From NCBI RefSeq assembly GCF_016801865.2, contig NC_068938.1:93210221-93274220 (forward strand): a stretch of 64,000 bases of DNA, given 5' to 3'. This DNA comes from Culex pipiens pallens (taxonomy: Eukaryota > Arthropoda > Insecta > Diptera > Culicidae). The position numbers and the translations under genes are program-made. Shown piece by piece: positions 11,401-24,800 of the stretch (positions are counted from its first letter, which is position 1; every line of letters starts with the position of its first letter). The notes beneath the pieces were generated by a model that did no database searches, had not been told where the DNA came from, and was given only the letters and a program-made list of their open reading frames with translations.

Positions 11401-12210
11401 CTTAAATGGTGATTAGATGAAAATTTGGTTTAAAAGGGACTTTATGTAAAATTGGACGCCCGATTTGATAGCGTATTTAAAATTCCGAATGAACGTATTT
11501 TTCATTAATAAAAAAAAAAACACTCAAAAAGTTTTAAAAACTCTGCCATTTTCCGTTACTCGACTGATAAAGATTTTGGAACATGTCATTTTATGGGAAA
11601 TTTAATGTTCTTTTCGAATTTAGAATTTTAGAACAAAAATTTTCATTTTAAAATTTCGTGTTTTTTCTAACTTTGCAGGGTTGTTTTTTAAAGTGTAACA
11701 ATGTTCTACAAAATTGTAGAGCAGACAATTACAAAAATTTTGATATGGGGGAAGGTGGGCCAAGACGACCATATGGGGCAAGAGGAACAATCGCTCGTAC
11801 GGCCGTAATTTTTACAATTTTGATTATGTCCAGTATGAGTAATTGTTGCTAGCAGTGCAATTAGCTGATTCTATTACCACATAACCGCCAAAACGACGTA
11901 AACGCCACGGGGCATAAGATTTAATGAAGTTTTTTTCAAAACCTTTGTTTTCTTATAATATTTTGAAAGTACAAAATAAGGCTTAGGGTTCATTTTAAGG
12001 CTCATTTTATCAAAATGCTTTCCCTAGACCAGTAGTGTCCCAAACAATGATTTGCACCTATTATAAAGTGTGATTTAACTTTTGGTTATTTTTGTTGAGA
12101 GCTTTTAAAAAATATTGTTAAGGTGGGGCAAGTGTACCATATGGATTTTTAGTATGAAAAAATTACGAATTGCTGCAATAACATATTTTATTGGGAAATA
12201 AATATCTATA
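11401..12210. other. AT-rich DNA with short repeat motifs, no gene
   Basis: No ORF with coding character. The phrases GGTGGGCCAAGACGACC (about 11755) and GTGGGGCAAG (about 12122) look like fragments of another MITE. Confidence 0.4.
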
Positions 12211-13125
12211 CCGTAAACCGGGGTGACTTTGATAGGATTTTAATTTGTTTTTAGAATATTTTCCAACAGGTAAGGTTTTTCTCAAGATTATTATTTTTAA
12301 AACATGTACTGGGGTAGACCACACAAAGTCCATGCACTATTTCGGAAAAAAAGTTTTTTCAATAATGTTTAGAAAAATAGTTACGTTAAAAATTCTTAGT
12401 TTGAATTCCGGGGTGACTTTGATAGTCATAGTTTTTCTTGTTAAAATCATATTTAAGATGTTCAAACTTCATTTGTACGTTAAATGTACCATCACTAAAG
12501 TAGCTGATATAGTTTTTAAGAGAAAAAAAATCCATGTTTATATTTAATTAACTACGTGTATAAGCTTTTAAGCAAAATACATATAAATTTTAGGTAAAAT
12601 TGTTAAAAAGTCGGAATTTTGCCTGAAATTTGTTAAAACTAGTTTTGTTTATAAAATTATCGATTTATATTGCATTTTATACTGAATTCGAAGCACGAAT
12701 CACAAGTTTTCACATTTTACATGAAATTTGTTCAACTGAAATTGCCTATAAATTTAGAGAGTTTTTATAACTGTGTTTCAAAAACACATATTATTTATTT
12801 TTTACAAACTTTTTTAACCTTCTCCTAGTGGAAAATTGTCCAAAGAATCCGAAAATTCATTCCGTTTTCCGATTAAAAATCATGTTCATTGAGAAAATCA
12901 TGACACTTTGAGAAGTTTAAAATAATGACTTTCATGAACATTTTCTTAACTATAGTTAACTAACTTTTTAAACTTGTCAAAATTTTTTGAAAAGTTCTTC
13001 TTGAGGTACTTTGAATACTTCTCTACCACGGTCAGTATGTTTCTAAACCATTCCTTACGTATTTTAATTGTACTCTTCATTTTGCGGAAAAATCGCAAAC
13101 CTATCAAAGTCACCCCGTTTTACGG
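12211..13125. mobile_element. TA-flanked element, CCGTAAA..GGGGTGACTTTGATAGG family, copy 1
   Basis: The inverted ends are CCGTAAACCGGGGTGACTTT and the matching inverse AAAGTCACCCCGTTTTACGG, flanked by TA (12209-12210, 13126-13127). Length is 915 bp. The interior is AT-rich and non-coding, with an internal copy of the end motif at 12408. A second, left-degraded copy is at about 34850-35874. Confidence 0.85.
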
Positions 13126-13134
13126 TATATAAAA

Positions 13135-13414
13135 AATTTCGACGGTTTTGTTCGAACGCGAATCAGTTGATAACGGAAAGTCGGATCGGAGCGCTCTTTG
13201 CTGCGTTGGGTTCGTATAAGCCCAAGGAAGGTTCTTACGCTAAAGAGTGACAACTTTGGCCACTCCGGAACATATTCCGGAAGATCTGCAGATTGTATGG
13301 GAATAGTTGCGTAAAATAAAATGTTGATCACAGGAGGCTGAATAAGCCAACAAGCTAAAAACGTCAAGAAGTGAAAAAATGACAAGACGAAGTTTGTCGG
13401 GTAAGGCTTGTAAA
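13135..13414. mobile_element. 280-bp interspersed repeat, copy 1
   Basis: A 280-bp block starts AATTTCGACGGTTTTGTTCG and ends GGGTAAGGCTTGTAAA. It is flanked by the 9-bp direct repeat TATATAAAA (13126-13134, 13415-13423) and abuts the TA-flanked element. It has no inverted ends. A second copy at 35039-35317 sits inside another transposon. The size, lack of TIRs and AT-rich duplication suggest a SINE or truncated retroelement; the class is not proven. Confidence 0.75.
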
Positions 13415-13423
13415 TATATAAAA

Positions 13424-13934
13424 GTTCTTAAAAACTGATAAACAATTGTTAAAAAAATGTCCATACAAAATAAAGTGATATTATAAAAATTTACCATTTA
13501 TCACCTAAGTAATTATTTAAAAAAAATCTCGACTATGTTTTCGAAGTCTTCCAAATTTATTTTAAAAAAATCTAGCAAAAAGAAGCGCAACTTTTTGATT
13601 TTAATCCTCCAAAACACATAAAAAATATATTTTTTCGAAAAAAGTATTTTTGCGCAAATCGATTTTTATGTTTTTCGAAAACAATAAATAATGGGTATTT
13701 TTTTTTAGAGTGTATAATTTTTCCCAAATTGTCCCTACCTATCGATTAATATACGTGAAGATGGGTCTAGGTGGTCTTATTAAAAGTTCATTTTCCTAGT
13801 AGTTTTATTGTGGTTATATGGGATACTTGCATGAGCAGGACAGCCTGCTTGTTCATAAATCCACATTTGCCCATTTACATTGTTTTGCTTGAATTGCTCT
13901 GTACAATATTTTTTCCTAAATCAAGGAGCCTTTA
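13424..13934. other. AT-rich intergenic DNA
   Basis: No gene or bounded repeat was recognised. Confidence 0.4.
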
Positions 13935-14136
13935 CACTACCGCAAACAAACAAATAAACTCGCACTTTTTCGTGTTTGACAGTTTGCCAAACTCCCGCAA
14001 ACAAGGCAAAACAACCCAGGCAAGGCAAAATGTATGCAGGTTGACGTTTGTACAAACAAATCCAGGCAAACAAACAAAGCAGACAAACTGGCAAACTGTC
14101 AAAAAATACGAGTTTGTTTGTTTGTTTGCCGTAGTG
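13935..14136. mobile_element. TA-flanked MITE with CAAACAAA-rich ends
   Basis: The 202-bp element has inverted ends CACTACCGCAAACAAACAAA / TTTGTTTGTTTGCCGTAGTG and TA on both sides. It can fold along most of its length. It lies 293 bp upstream of the second F-box gene start. Confidence 0.85.
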
Positions 14137-14428
14137 TAATAGCTACTTCACCAATTCCTCTTTATGGGCCGGTACGCACCTCCAAAGAAATGGGTCGCTT
14201 CCGCTGAGGCCAACTTAATTTTTTTTCTTGACAGTTTTTTTTAATGTGCACTCTACATAAACATAAACCGACAAGATAAACCAAAACTATACTCCCCAAA
14301 CCCCTGATGATTTATCTCGATTCACGATAGTTGACAACAGTTACCATGCGCAGCATCGTGCACGTCACGTTTCTAACAAAACATGAGTCATACACAAGTA
14401 GAGCCTCGGACGGGCCCTGATTTAAAAA

Positions 14429-16045
14429 ATGACTGAATATCCTGTTTTACCACCAGAGGTAACCACTTTCCCTTAGTATTAAAGTAATGATAACTTCCGT
14501 ACCGTCTACAGGTTATTTCACTGATCCTGGAATTCCTCCCGTTCAGAGAACGGCTAGCTACCGCTGCTGTATGCAAACAGTGGTACGATTTGGTTTACGG
14601 AACCAAGTTTTGCCGTCAGCGGCTGGTTTTACGCGTGGAACCCGGCAATAATCTGGTGCAACTTCAGCAGAACAACAGCTTACTGCTCCAGCGATGTCGC
14701 GCGATGCAACTGCAGCTCAGCGGAATAGACGACGAGGGTATCGTTTTGCTCAAGGACTTACTGATGGCGAAAGCTGCGATGTTGCGATTGTCGGTTGTTG
14801 GGAGTACTCGGGAGTTGAAATCAATCTTGGAAGATACGCTTCCTGGTTTGGACCAGTTGATCGGGTTGGAAATTGAATTATTGGCGGAGCCAAGCTCGGA
14901 GCTGGAAGAAGTGACTTCAGGTGAACTCGGGGAGGTTCCTTCAGAAAATGAAGAAGACCGTGTCCTAAACATGATAAGCGATTGTGGCGGAGCTTCTACT
15001 TTCATAACAACATTGAACCTAACCAATAGTAGCATGAAGTATCTTGCACTAAAAGATACAAATTGTGATCATACTTATATCGATGGAAACTTTCCGTCAT
15101 TGACAAATGTTTCAATGCGTAATAGTGTTCTTTGTTCGGCGTCCGATGATGCATTCGATTTGGAAGAATTGAGCTTATCACATTTTGATGGTAGCACGGA
15201 GAGCGACGACGAACCAGTTTCCGACGAAATGGCTAACTTGAAAAAACTTTACCTCGCAAACACTAGCATCGATTCAAGAACATTAAGATTTTTGGCACTG
15301 AACGAGCTACGTTTGGTCGAAACAAAAACAGTTTTCGCATCGTTACGAGATTCGATATCTGCGATGAAGCAGCTTCTAAAGTTGGAACTGGTTGATGTTA
15401 CGTTTCAAGAAGACACGCTGCCAAACACAAGATTTACCTCGGACAGTATTACCAAATTTAAATTTTACTGTGCAAAAGATTACACAGTTAAAGTGGACTT
15501 TCAGAACTTGGAATGCCTTTCCTACATTTCCACCTCACAAGTTGCACCCGAAATATTCGAACAGATTTGGATCAACCACGGGAAACTTCAACGATTGTCG
15601 TTCGGTGTCTGCGAAGGACAACTTGGCACAGTAACTACTTCAAATCACATGAGCTATAAACCTCAAACTAATCATTAAACTATCTTTCAAGTTCCTCACG
15701 AAGTCATCCCTCGCCCACATGAACAACCTTCCCACGCTTAAAATCCTCCAACTCGTTCGGATGTCTCTGGACAACGTAGACTGGTCCCAGTGCCGCCACC
15801 GTAACCAACTTCAAAAGATCAGACTCGTCTGCTGCCCAATCGATGGCCGTGGAGCCCTACAACTTGCCGCGACTTTCCCCGAACTGCGTGAACTGTTTCT
15901 GGACCATTGCCATCTGCGACAGCCGACCGCAGCGTTCGAAATTGCGGAAAACTTTTCGGAACAGCAAGCCCTGAGGCGTCGGTTGGAACGTTGTCGAGTT
16001 TCGTACTACGATTGTCACGTGGAAGATCCGCTTGGTTCCTGTTGA
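14429..16045 (+). CDS. F-box/leucine-rich-repeat protein, copy 2
   Basis: Paralogue of the gene at 5469-7004, in divergent (head-to-head) orientation. Exons 14429-14458, 14512-15630 and 15692-16045 are all phase 0 and give 500 residues. Exon 1 encodes MTEYPVLPPE and exon 2 starts VISLILEFLPFRERLATAAV then CKQWYDLVY, an F-box. The LRR-like body includes MKQLLKLELVDVTF, LECLSYIS and FPELRELFLDHCHLRQP. The end CRVSYYDCHVE is shared with copy 1. Copy 2 has an additional acidic, Ser/Glu-rich stretch near residues 135-160 (SSELEEVTSGELGEVPSENE) and a second acidic one around DGSTESDDEPVSDE, both absent from copy 1. Inferred role: ubiquitin-ligase substrate adaptor. Confidence 0.85.
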
Positions 16046-16077
16046 AATGAGTATACTTGAAGCAATGTACACTGATC

Positions 16078-17521
16078 AATTCTCTACAAAATCGGTAATT
16101 TTTCTTTAATTTTAATTTTTGTATTTTTTAATCCGCTTGAAACCTTATAGATGCCTTTGGTATGCCCAAAGAAGCCATTTTGCATCATTAGTTTGTCCAT
16201 ATAATTTTCCATACAAATTTGGCAGCTGTCCATACAAAACTGATATATGAAAATTCAAAAATCTGTATCTCTTGAAGGAATTTTTTGATCGATTTGGTGT
16301 CTTCGGCAAAGTTGTAGGTATGGGTACGGACTACACTGGAAAAAATGATACAGGGTAAAACAATTTTGGGGGATTTTTTATTTAACTTTTTGTCACTAAA
16401 TGTTTAAGGGAACATCAAATGATTTTTTTTAAATTTCCAAAATGGCAAAAAAATCTTTAACCGAGTTATACATTTTTTAAGCAATACTGATTTTTTTTTG
16501 CATTTTTTCAAAAAATCGAAAAATTGGTCGCAAAATTTGTCAACTTCATTTTTCGATGTAAAATCTAATTTGAAAAAATAAATAAATCAATACTAACATT
16601 TTAAAAGGGCCGAACATTCAATATTACGCCTTTTTGAAATGTTAGTCTTGATTTAATTTTTTTGAAAATATTGCTTTCGAAAAAATCGGAAAAATTTGAC
16701 GAATGTTTCATATTTTAATCTAACCATTAGTTGCTGAGATATCGATAGTAGAAAATGGTAGGTTGTTTGGGTGAGACTTGGAAAACATCAATTTTCCCAT
16801 TTTTTAATCTTTGCACGGCAATATCTCAGCAACTAAAGTTCGTTTCAACAAAGTTCGAAAAAGCAAAATATAGAAAATTTTCTCAGCTTTAAATTATTTT
16901 TTCAAAAGTGGGCAAACATGGGCACTAATCTAAAAAATTAATAAATGCGACTATTTTCAAAAAAGTTACCTAAAAATGGCTTTAACTTGAAAACGGTGCA
17001 CTTTATGAAAATTTCACTTAAGTACTTTTTTATTGCAAATTTGATTTTACATCCAAAAATGAAGTAGAAAAATGTTTGCGACCGATATTTCGATTTTTGA
17101 AAAAATAAGTATTGATTCACAAATTCATAACTCGGTCAATGATTTTTGGCCCGTTCTGGAAATTTCTAAAAAGTTGTCATTTAAAGCACATTAGAAAAAA
17201 AAGAAAAAGTTTTTTTTTTGCAGATCAAATTTTGGTGACAAAAAGGGGAAAAAAATCACAAAAAAAAATTTACCGTGTATCATTTTTTTAGTGTAGACCT
17301 TATCTATACCTACGTTTTGCCGAAGACACCAACTCGATCAAAAAATTCTTTCAAAAGATACAGATTTTTTAATTTCCATATATCATTTTTGTATGGACTG
17401 GACAGCTGCATTACATGGACAAACAAATGATGCAAAATGGCTTCTTTGGGCATATTAAAGGCACCAAAAAAGTTTCAGCCGGATAAAAATACAAAAAAAA
17501 ATCGAATGACCTCAGAGAATT
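16078..17521. mobile_element. Long-inverted-repeat element without ORF
   Basis: Arms of several hundred bp pair: for example TTTGGTATGCCCAAAGAAGC near 16160 with its inverse near 17440, and GATCGATTTGGTGTCTTCGG near 16290 with its inverse near 17320. Even the outermost AATTCTCT (16078) and AGAGAATT (17514) match. The interior is AT-rich and non-coding. No transposase or clear duplication was found. Confidence 0.75.
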
Positions 17522-17950
17522 GCTCCACTACTTATTGTGTTGAATATATTCTAGATAAATATGACAAAAAGATGTACTTTTGAACCTCTCAAGGAGCTTT
17601 TTTTGATTACATAATGATAAATGATATGGTTTTAAGCAAAATAGTTTTTAAGGAAATTGAAAACGCAAATTTTGACCACCCTGTTCTAGCTACGATCACC
17701 CTAATTGCCAAACAAACAAAGAACGGGTACCATTACTTTTGCCAAGGAACTTACAAGCATGGGCGTCCATGCCGGGAAATCCCGGCCAAAATTTCCAGGA
17801 CTTTTTTCAAAGCCATCGAACAATGTTTTGAAATCAAGAAAAATAAAATAACTGATAGTTTTATTTAAAAAAAAAAGTTCAAGATGGTATGTCAGAGACA
17901 TAACCGAAAGACATAGGACAGTACAGGGCCTTAAATTTTGATTAGGATTG
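17522..17950 (+). other. Unplaced DNA with an unrecognised 84-codon frame
   Basis: A frame at 17614-17868 contains HPVLATITLIAKQTKNGYHY and CREIPAKISRTFFKA. I do not recognise it, and its AT-rich start lacks a persuasive context. It may be a fragment of a mobile-element gene. Confidence 0.2.
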
Positions 17951-17955
17951 CTGAT

Positions 17956-18640
17956 GTTTTCGGATAGATAGTTAAATGTAAAACCAGATTATTTTATTTT
18001 GCTTGATTGAATGATTGCAGAACAACTCTTTCGTGATTGTATTGGTGGTCCTGAAAAGAACCGTTCAATTTTTGTCCTGGAATGAAGAAATGAGATTAGG
18101 CTTGATCCTGGCTGGGTCTATCAGCGGTGTTCCAAGAGGGCGGGGGATGGTTTCCTGTTAATAAACAATTGATGACGGTTGAATGAATCATTAAATACGT
18201 TCAATATATGAATAAAGCGGGAAGGAGAAGGATTGGTTGGAAAGGGGAGGGGAAAAAGGTAAGGAGGCGGTTGTTTGGTAGGTTTTAGTGTGTAGTACAG
18301 TATGTTTTCGGATAGATATTGAAATTCAAAACCAGATTATTTTATTTTGCTTAATTGGATGATTGCAGAACAACTCTTTCGTGAATGTTTTGGTGGTCCT
18401 GAAAAGGACCGTTTAATTTTTGCCCTGGAATGAAGAAATGAGATTAGGCTTGATCCTGGCTGGGTCCATCAGCGGTGTTCCAAGAGGGCGGGGGATGGTT
18501 TCCTGTTAATAAACAATTGATGACGGTTGAATGAATCATTAAATACGTTCAATATATGAATAAAGCGGGAAGGAGAAGGAGTGGGTGGAAGAGGGGAGGG
18601 GCGGTTGTTGGGTAGGTTTTAGTGTGTAGTACAATATTGT
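17956..18640 (-). repeat. Direct duplication carrying two histone-type 3' ends
   Basis: A block starting GTTTTCGGATAGATA at 17956 is repeated at 18304 (offset 348 bp) with few differences. Each copy contains, on the minus strand, a histone-type stem-loop (18047-18062, imperfect GGTCCTGAAAAGAACC as read on +; 18395-18410, perfect GGTCCTGAAAAGGACC). Each is followed by the purine-rich downstream element CACGAAAGAGTT (minus sense). No histone coding sequence is seen in front of either. The duplication lies just 3' of the Helentron gene. Confidence 0.8.
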
Positions 18641-18890
18641 TCTGTTTCTTAAAGTAATATTTACATTTCATTTGGTTCCTGATGTAGTGATGTTAATGTT
18701 TGGGGGGTGGGGGAGGGGTCAGTGTGTTTAGTTAGTGTTTACAAAAGTTTTCTGGTATACTTAAATTAATGAGTTTACAGTTCATTTGTGAGTTGGTGTT
18801 CGTGTAGGTGTAACTGGTAATTTACATTTCAATTTCTTCTTGTAAAATCCGATGATAATATCGTCGTGTCCGGCTTTGAACGTTTATGGA
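18641..18890. other. 3' flank of the Helentron gene
   Basis: GT-rich non-coding DNA between the duplicated histone 3' ends and the Helentron stop codon. It probably belongs to the element's 3' region. I could not identify the terminal hairpin or exact end. Confidence 0.35.
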
Positions 18891-21800
18891 TCAATGCAAC
18901 TGAGATGGCTCGGGTTCTTCAGTTCGTAGTACAGACAGCATGGGTCTGTGGTAGGAAAAATAGCATACATACCGCGAATTGCTCGCCACATGTATGCCTC
19001 TGGTAAATGTGAGATCAAGGACCGTTCCACGATTTGTGGTCGTCTGTCTCACGTCGTTAGCTAAGGATAGTTGGAAGTGCTCGCCCATAAACTTAATGAA
19101 TTCGACATTTTCTCGTTTGGAAACGTCGACATTAAAATCACCGGTTACTACCATTGGCAAACCAGTGCGGGCAGTCTGGAGCAACTTCCGTGCCAAAAAC
19201 CAACCTTTCTGCTTCAGTGTGGTTCCTGGGATGATGTACACCGAGAACAGCAGTACCTCAGTGCCCATCACATCCACTGTAGCAGCGCAAACGTCACCGT
19301 ATTTATCTGCCACACCGAAAAGTTCGTCTCGATCTTGACTCACCAATTCGGGAGTATACGGGACTGCCATGCTGGTTTTGGTCGTCGTCTTTCGATAAAT
19401 TGCCACACCGCCAGATCTTGCGTCATCCCTTTTGGACTGGACAACACAAGTGTAGCCTTCAATCTCGACCGAGGAGTTATCATCCAACCACGTCTCGCTT
19501 AGGGCCAAGTAGTCTACACTGGTCAGTATGGAATCGATCGATATATCCTGGTGATGAGCGCTCAAGCTTTGGACGTTGATTGTCATCAGGGTGCATGCTG
19601 GTCCACTACTCGCCAACACCTCAGAAAAATCGTCTCCGATCGTTCGATAACGGTTATTCCTCAAGCGCTTGTATTCGTCCCGCAACTCACGCATCGCTGG
19701 AGAGTTGTTTGCCTTGGCGTGGTGGAACACAGGCTTTTCCTTAGACGGATCTAGAGAGGGATTGTCCGCGTAGGTCAAGTAGAGTCCTTCCAGCGAAGTA
19801 ACCCGTGACAAAGCAACGTACACCAGCCTTTGCTCCTGCGAGCGACTGTACTGGTAAACGACCTTGGAGAAAGTTCCACCTTGTGACTTGTGGATTGTCA
19901 TGGAACAGGCACTCGCAATCGGAAATTGAATCCGCTTGCATTTGATCGTACCTCCAAGAGCGATGTTCACGTGCTGCTTCGTGATGGGGGTCCAATCCTG
20001 CTGCAGGAGATGGGGTCGGGCGTTAACGACTGCCTGCGCCTTAGATCTTGCAATGGTTCCGATTTTCTCCGTATCGAATTGCAACCAGAGTCTGTAGATC
20101 ACTTCTTCGCCGGCGTCGTTTTCCCGCATCTCCACATACTTCAGCTCGCCGATTGCTCCGTTTACAAGATTATCATCGCCATCGATGTTGGTAGTGATCA
20201 TGTAGGGCTTTCCAATGCAAAAACGAACCATATATGGCAGCCCACTCGTTTGGGCTGTGCTCATTTTATGTAATTTCGTTCGTGCACTGGTTGCCTGAGC
20301 GGATGTGCTGTGACCTGTGATCATATCGTCGGCAAGACAGTCCAGACCCTCGAGCCCACTCAACGCTTCTCTGTTGAACAGATCGACATCAACGTTTTGA
20401 TGGAACAGCCAAACGGCGTTGGGAGCTTCCCGTTGGCAGTCCTCCACTGACTTGAACCGACTCTCGATCAGCGTCTTCTGTTCATCCGTCAGTTTCTTGC
20501 CTTCGCCAATCGCGGTGAGGATGGTGGAGAACACCACATCGGTCTGACGCATGACCTGATCCAACTCGTACAGTCGGATGTAATCCCACAGCCAAGATCC
20601 ACCAATCGAATTTCTCGGAGCCTTATAGATTGGTAAAGCATTGACTGGATTCAGCTGATGTAAATCTCCGGTAAACGTAACGTCCTGGTCAGCGAATGGG
20701 TGAAGGTAATCCAAATGAATATCCTGCAAACGTATGTGCATTGTTCTGAAGTTACCTGCGCTAAGCATACTAACTTCATCTACAATGTGGAGCTTCACGT
20801 TCCGGAATTCATTTCGGTACGTCTGCAGCCATTCAGGGCTAAGCTTTGAGTCACTCTGGCGCGATATTGCAATGCGGTAGGCACGATGGACCGTAACACC
20901 GTCAATGTTAACGGCGGCTTTGCCTGTCGACGCACATGCAATATACGCGTTGTTGCGAGAGTTGTGACCTTGGCTGTACCGGTTATAGGTTTCCATCATC
21001 AGACGCAGTGTGAACGTTTTACCACTACCCGCTGGTCCAGTCAGGAAGATCTGCATCGCTGGAATTTCAGGATCAAAGCTCGTCAGTCGATGGATGATGT
21101 GGAGGATCAACATGCGCTGCTTCTCGTTAGCCTGCCGCATCCAGGCACAGTAGTCAGCTTTTGGCATGACATTCGAACGTTGTTTCACAATCGCTCGCAG
21201 TGCAGAAGTCGGCAGGTTTTCGATGTCATCGTTGTTTGGCTGCATGTCGATGCTCCTCACGTACTCGTTGTGCTTCTCCGTGGCGGCTCTCTCTTGCTCG
21301 CCATCGCCTTCCTGTGCGATTATTCGGAGGTATTCCTCAACGGTCTGCTCCAAATTCAACTCACAATCGTATTCCTTACGTTTCGCGATGAGCTCTGTCT
21401 CATGCGAATCGTACAATTGGAGGAATTTGTTCTGGTCCAGCAGGTCGACTCGTTCATTCCGGAACGGCAAAAACAGGAGCACTGCCTCTCGCTTGTACTC
21501 GACCATTTCGCTCATCGGGTATCCTCGCCATCGCAGGATTTTGGCAGTGCCTCGCAGCTTGTAGCTGTTTTTGGTGCTTTTCATCGGTGCATACCATGCG
21601 ACGAAATCAGCCAGGCACACATCCTCCAATCCATCGCGGTCCTCATACTTCTGGACGATGTTTCTGGTCCACACGTCCGTTGAGTCGTCGTCGAGTCCCT
21701 CGTTGTCCATCTGCTGGTGTCGCTTCCGGCATCGGGTTCTCTCATTTGGCCACATTGTCGGCACAAATTCGATTTTCCGGCTTGCTTCGGACATTGGTAA

Positions 21801-24800
21801 CCGGAGCAAGATCCACGCTGCTTCCTGTGAGCACATCTCAACACTGTTGAGTACTCTCACGCCCAACTTCTTCAGCAAGCCTTGATAGTCGTAGTCGGGA
21901 TACTGCTCCTGCAGCTCGAGAAGCTCTCGGTGAAACGCGCTGATGCCTCGATTTGTCTTGTTGACGTAATCAACCAAATAAGAGGCGCACGAGTACTCGT
22001 CCATGATGAACTGCAGATCACTGTTGGAGCGAAGTACACCGCCAATCCAAACGTTGAATGGATTCATGTAGAGCTGATTCATCGGACGCTTGAAGAAGAA
22101 CGCTGGTCGCTGTAGCCATGCACGAATCACTTCGAGGTAGTATTCCTCGGTACACTCACAATCGGCCAGAAAGTCTTCGAGAGTTTCGAAAGTCTTCGTT
22201 TCCAGAATCTCACGAAACTCGAGAGCACGTTTCTTCAGTGCAGAACGACGACTGTCATCAGCCGGAAGGGGCACCAATACCCGATCCTCGTTCATCGGCC
22301 AGTACGGAATGTTGAAACGACAACGTTTATCGTTGTGTTTGTAACATGTACGTGTGTGAGCGTGCTCTTGCTTCTTACCAAGCAGTGGTCCCAACCAACG
22401 GAAGGCATCGATGGAGCAGAGAGTGTTGATCATTTCAATGGTGGCGGGCATGTCCTCGGAAACGTCCTCACGAGGATCGTTTGCACACCAGAGCATGATG
22501 TGGGCATGCGCGCTACCACGTTGTTGAAACTCGATCCGCTTGAAGTAATCCACAACGTAGTATTTACCAAATGGACTGAACCGTTTGGACTTCAAGATGC
22601 GCATTATGACGTCAACAAGCTTGTCGATGTATGCAACACACGTCACAGGATCTTCAACGACCAACTTTGCCTTTTGAAACGCGCTTAACTCCGACAGCGG
22701 GTCGGCCAATTCAAGGTCATCGTAGTCACTGGACAATTTGTGCAGCACCTTCAACAGTTCTTCCCATTGAGTTTCACTGGCGCTCAAGGTGAGAAACATT
22801 GTTGGTTTACCCAACTGTCGAATCATGGCGAAGAGGTCCTGTTTGCGTCCTTGCCAGTACTGCACAGAGTTCGGTATCCCTTTGAAGAAAGCCAAGCCAA
22901 TCTCCATCATATTCCTCTGGAACTCTGGATCGCTGAGCTGGGCACGTGTGACGTTATCTGTTCCCACAGATTTGAAGTGACATTTGAGCCCTTCAATCAT
23001 ACGGCAGTATAACACCTTCATGGCCATGGCCAGAATGTGATCTGGACGAGCACCCCGCCTGTCAGCTCGCCTAGCTTCACTGCTCGCCTTGTTGAACACA
23101 GTAGCTTGTACGCCTTGCTTGATCGTTGTCGGGACCCCAAAGTATATGTCGGGATTGCTCAACTCCTCAGCATTCTCATCGTACAAAATACTCGAGGGCA
23201 TTCGGTTCATGGTAGGACAAAGCTCCAGGTACATGTCTTCGTTCCACATCGCAGTTTGTTGCATGCTAGCCAACAGCTCGGCTTCATCATCGATGATATC
23301 CAGTGGCATGGCTTCTTCCGCCCGCGAGGGACCCTCCTGTGGATCTGCTCCGAACGCATTCAATCGTTCTTCGTCAAAAGTAATGCCCTCACGTTTATAC
23401 AACGGAGTAGTTACGAGATACTTGAGCCAAGCATAAACAGTCCCCTTGCAAACCCACCCCGAGTAATGGCTCGATTTGTGTGCAGTGTGCTTCTTGAAGC
23501 TCACATTAATCGCACAGTCATTATCAAGATCGCGAGGAAGAACCCGAACCATCTCCTCAACGTCTACCGGCACGTTGATCACCTGCCCAATGATACCATA
23601 GTTGCCCAAAGCATGACACAGACGACGAATCACCAGAAAGATGAAACGGGGAGAAATCAGCCGCTTGCTGATCATATCCAGTTTGGGAAGACCCGGTGGA
23701 ATCGGCGGGTAAACAAATCCGTTGCTTTTGGACAGGGTTGGGACCTTTCCACGATTCAAGCTGCTGTTGCAGGTTTGGCACACCATGAAACCTTCGGTTG
23801 AATCAAAGTCGCCGGCTTGTACCAGTACATTTCCCCCAGCTTCAGTGATGGGCTTCAGGTCGTTCTTGAACCAAAGTCTGTCGCAAACGCTGCACACAGC
23901 ACCAAACGAGTTCTCAACGAAAAGCTTACGGAACTCAAGAGTGGCCCTGTCGTAGTTCGGTCTGCTTGCATTGCGAGGACCTGGCTCTGTGAAACACGAT
24001 AGAGTTGACCCAAACCTCGAAAACTTCGCATAAATTTAAAGACCTACCCTGGCTTGCCCCATCTGAAATGCTATCCGACTGACTTGGTGCAGAATTTGAT
24101 GGCATTTCTAAAAAGTTATTTTGCGTGTTTAGTAAATTTTTCACAATAACACAATGTGTTTAACGTCTCACCTTCTTCATCAATCTGCACCACCGGATCA
24201 TGGAGGCTTATTGTGTCTGCCTCCATGGGCGGATAAATCCCTAAAAAGTTGCGTATGAAAAATATTTGAAAAGTGCGTTGAGATGGATCTAATAATATCA
24301 CGAAAATTATATAATATCACGAAAATTATATATTAGCATATCAAATTTCTCCCTTTGTTTTGAGATGAGAATGTTTATAAGAGTAATTGGAAATACAGTG
24401 ATAACACAAGGCCGAATATTTTCAACCTGAATTAATGATCATTTCATTTTTCATTTAAAATCGTATCTATGGCATGACAAGTATTGTGTTGGAAATTTAT
24501 TCCAAATTTGTACGATTACGCTAATGAATTAAATTTGATTTTTTACAGAAATGCTAATTTTTCATCTAATTATAACATTTATTTCAATTTATCACTTTTC
24601 AATTTATTTAAATTTATCACTAGAAAGTGAATAAAAGCTGTAGAAATTTAGCACGCACGCGCACACACACACACACAAACACACGCATAAATTTTCTACG
24701 ATCGCACTTACCCTGTTCGGGATTCTCCGATGCCAAATTTGGAACCGAAATGTCCGCGATTCCTCGTCTACCACCCCGTCGCACACCTCCAGCAACGAAA

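Noticed and set aside
20886..23801. Long plus-strand frames of 254-265 codons
   Set aside because: They are antisense shadows of the conserved Helentron coding frame and contain no recognisable domain.
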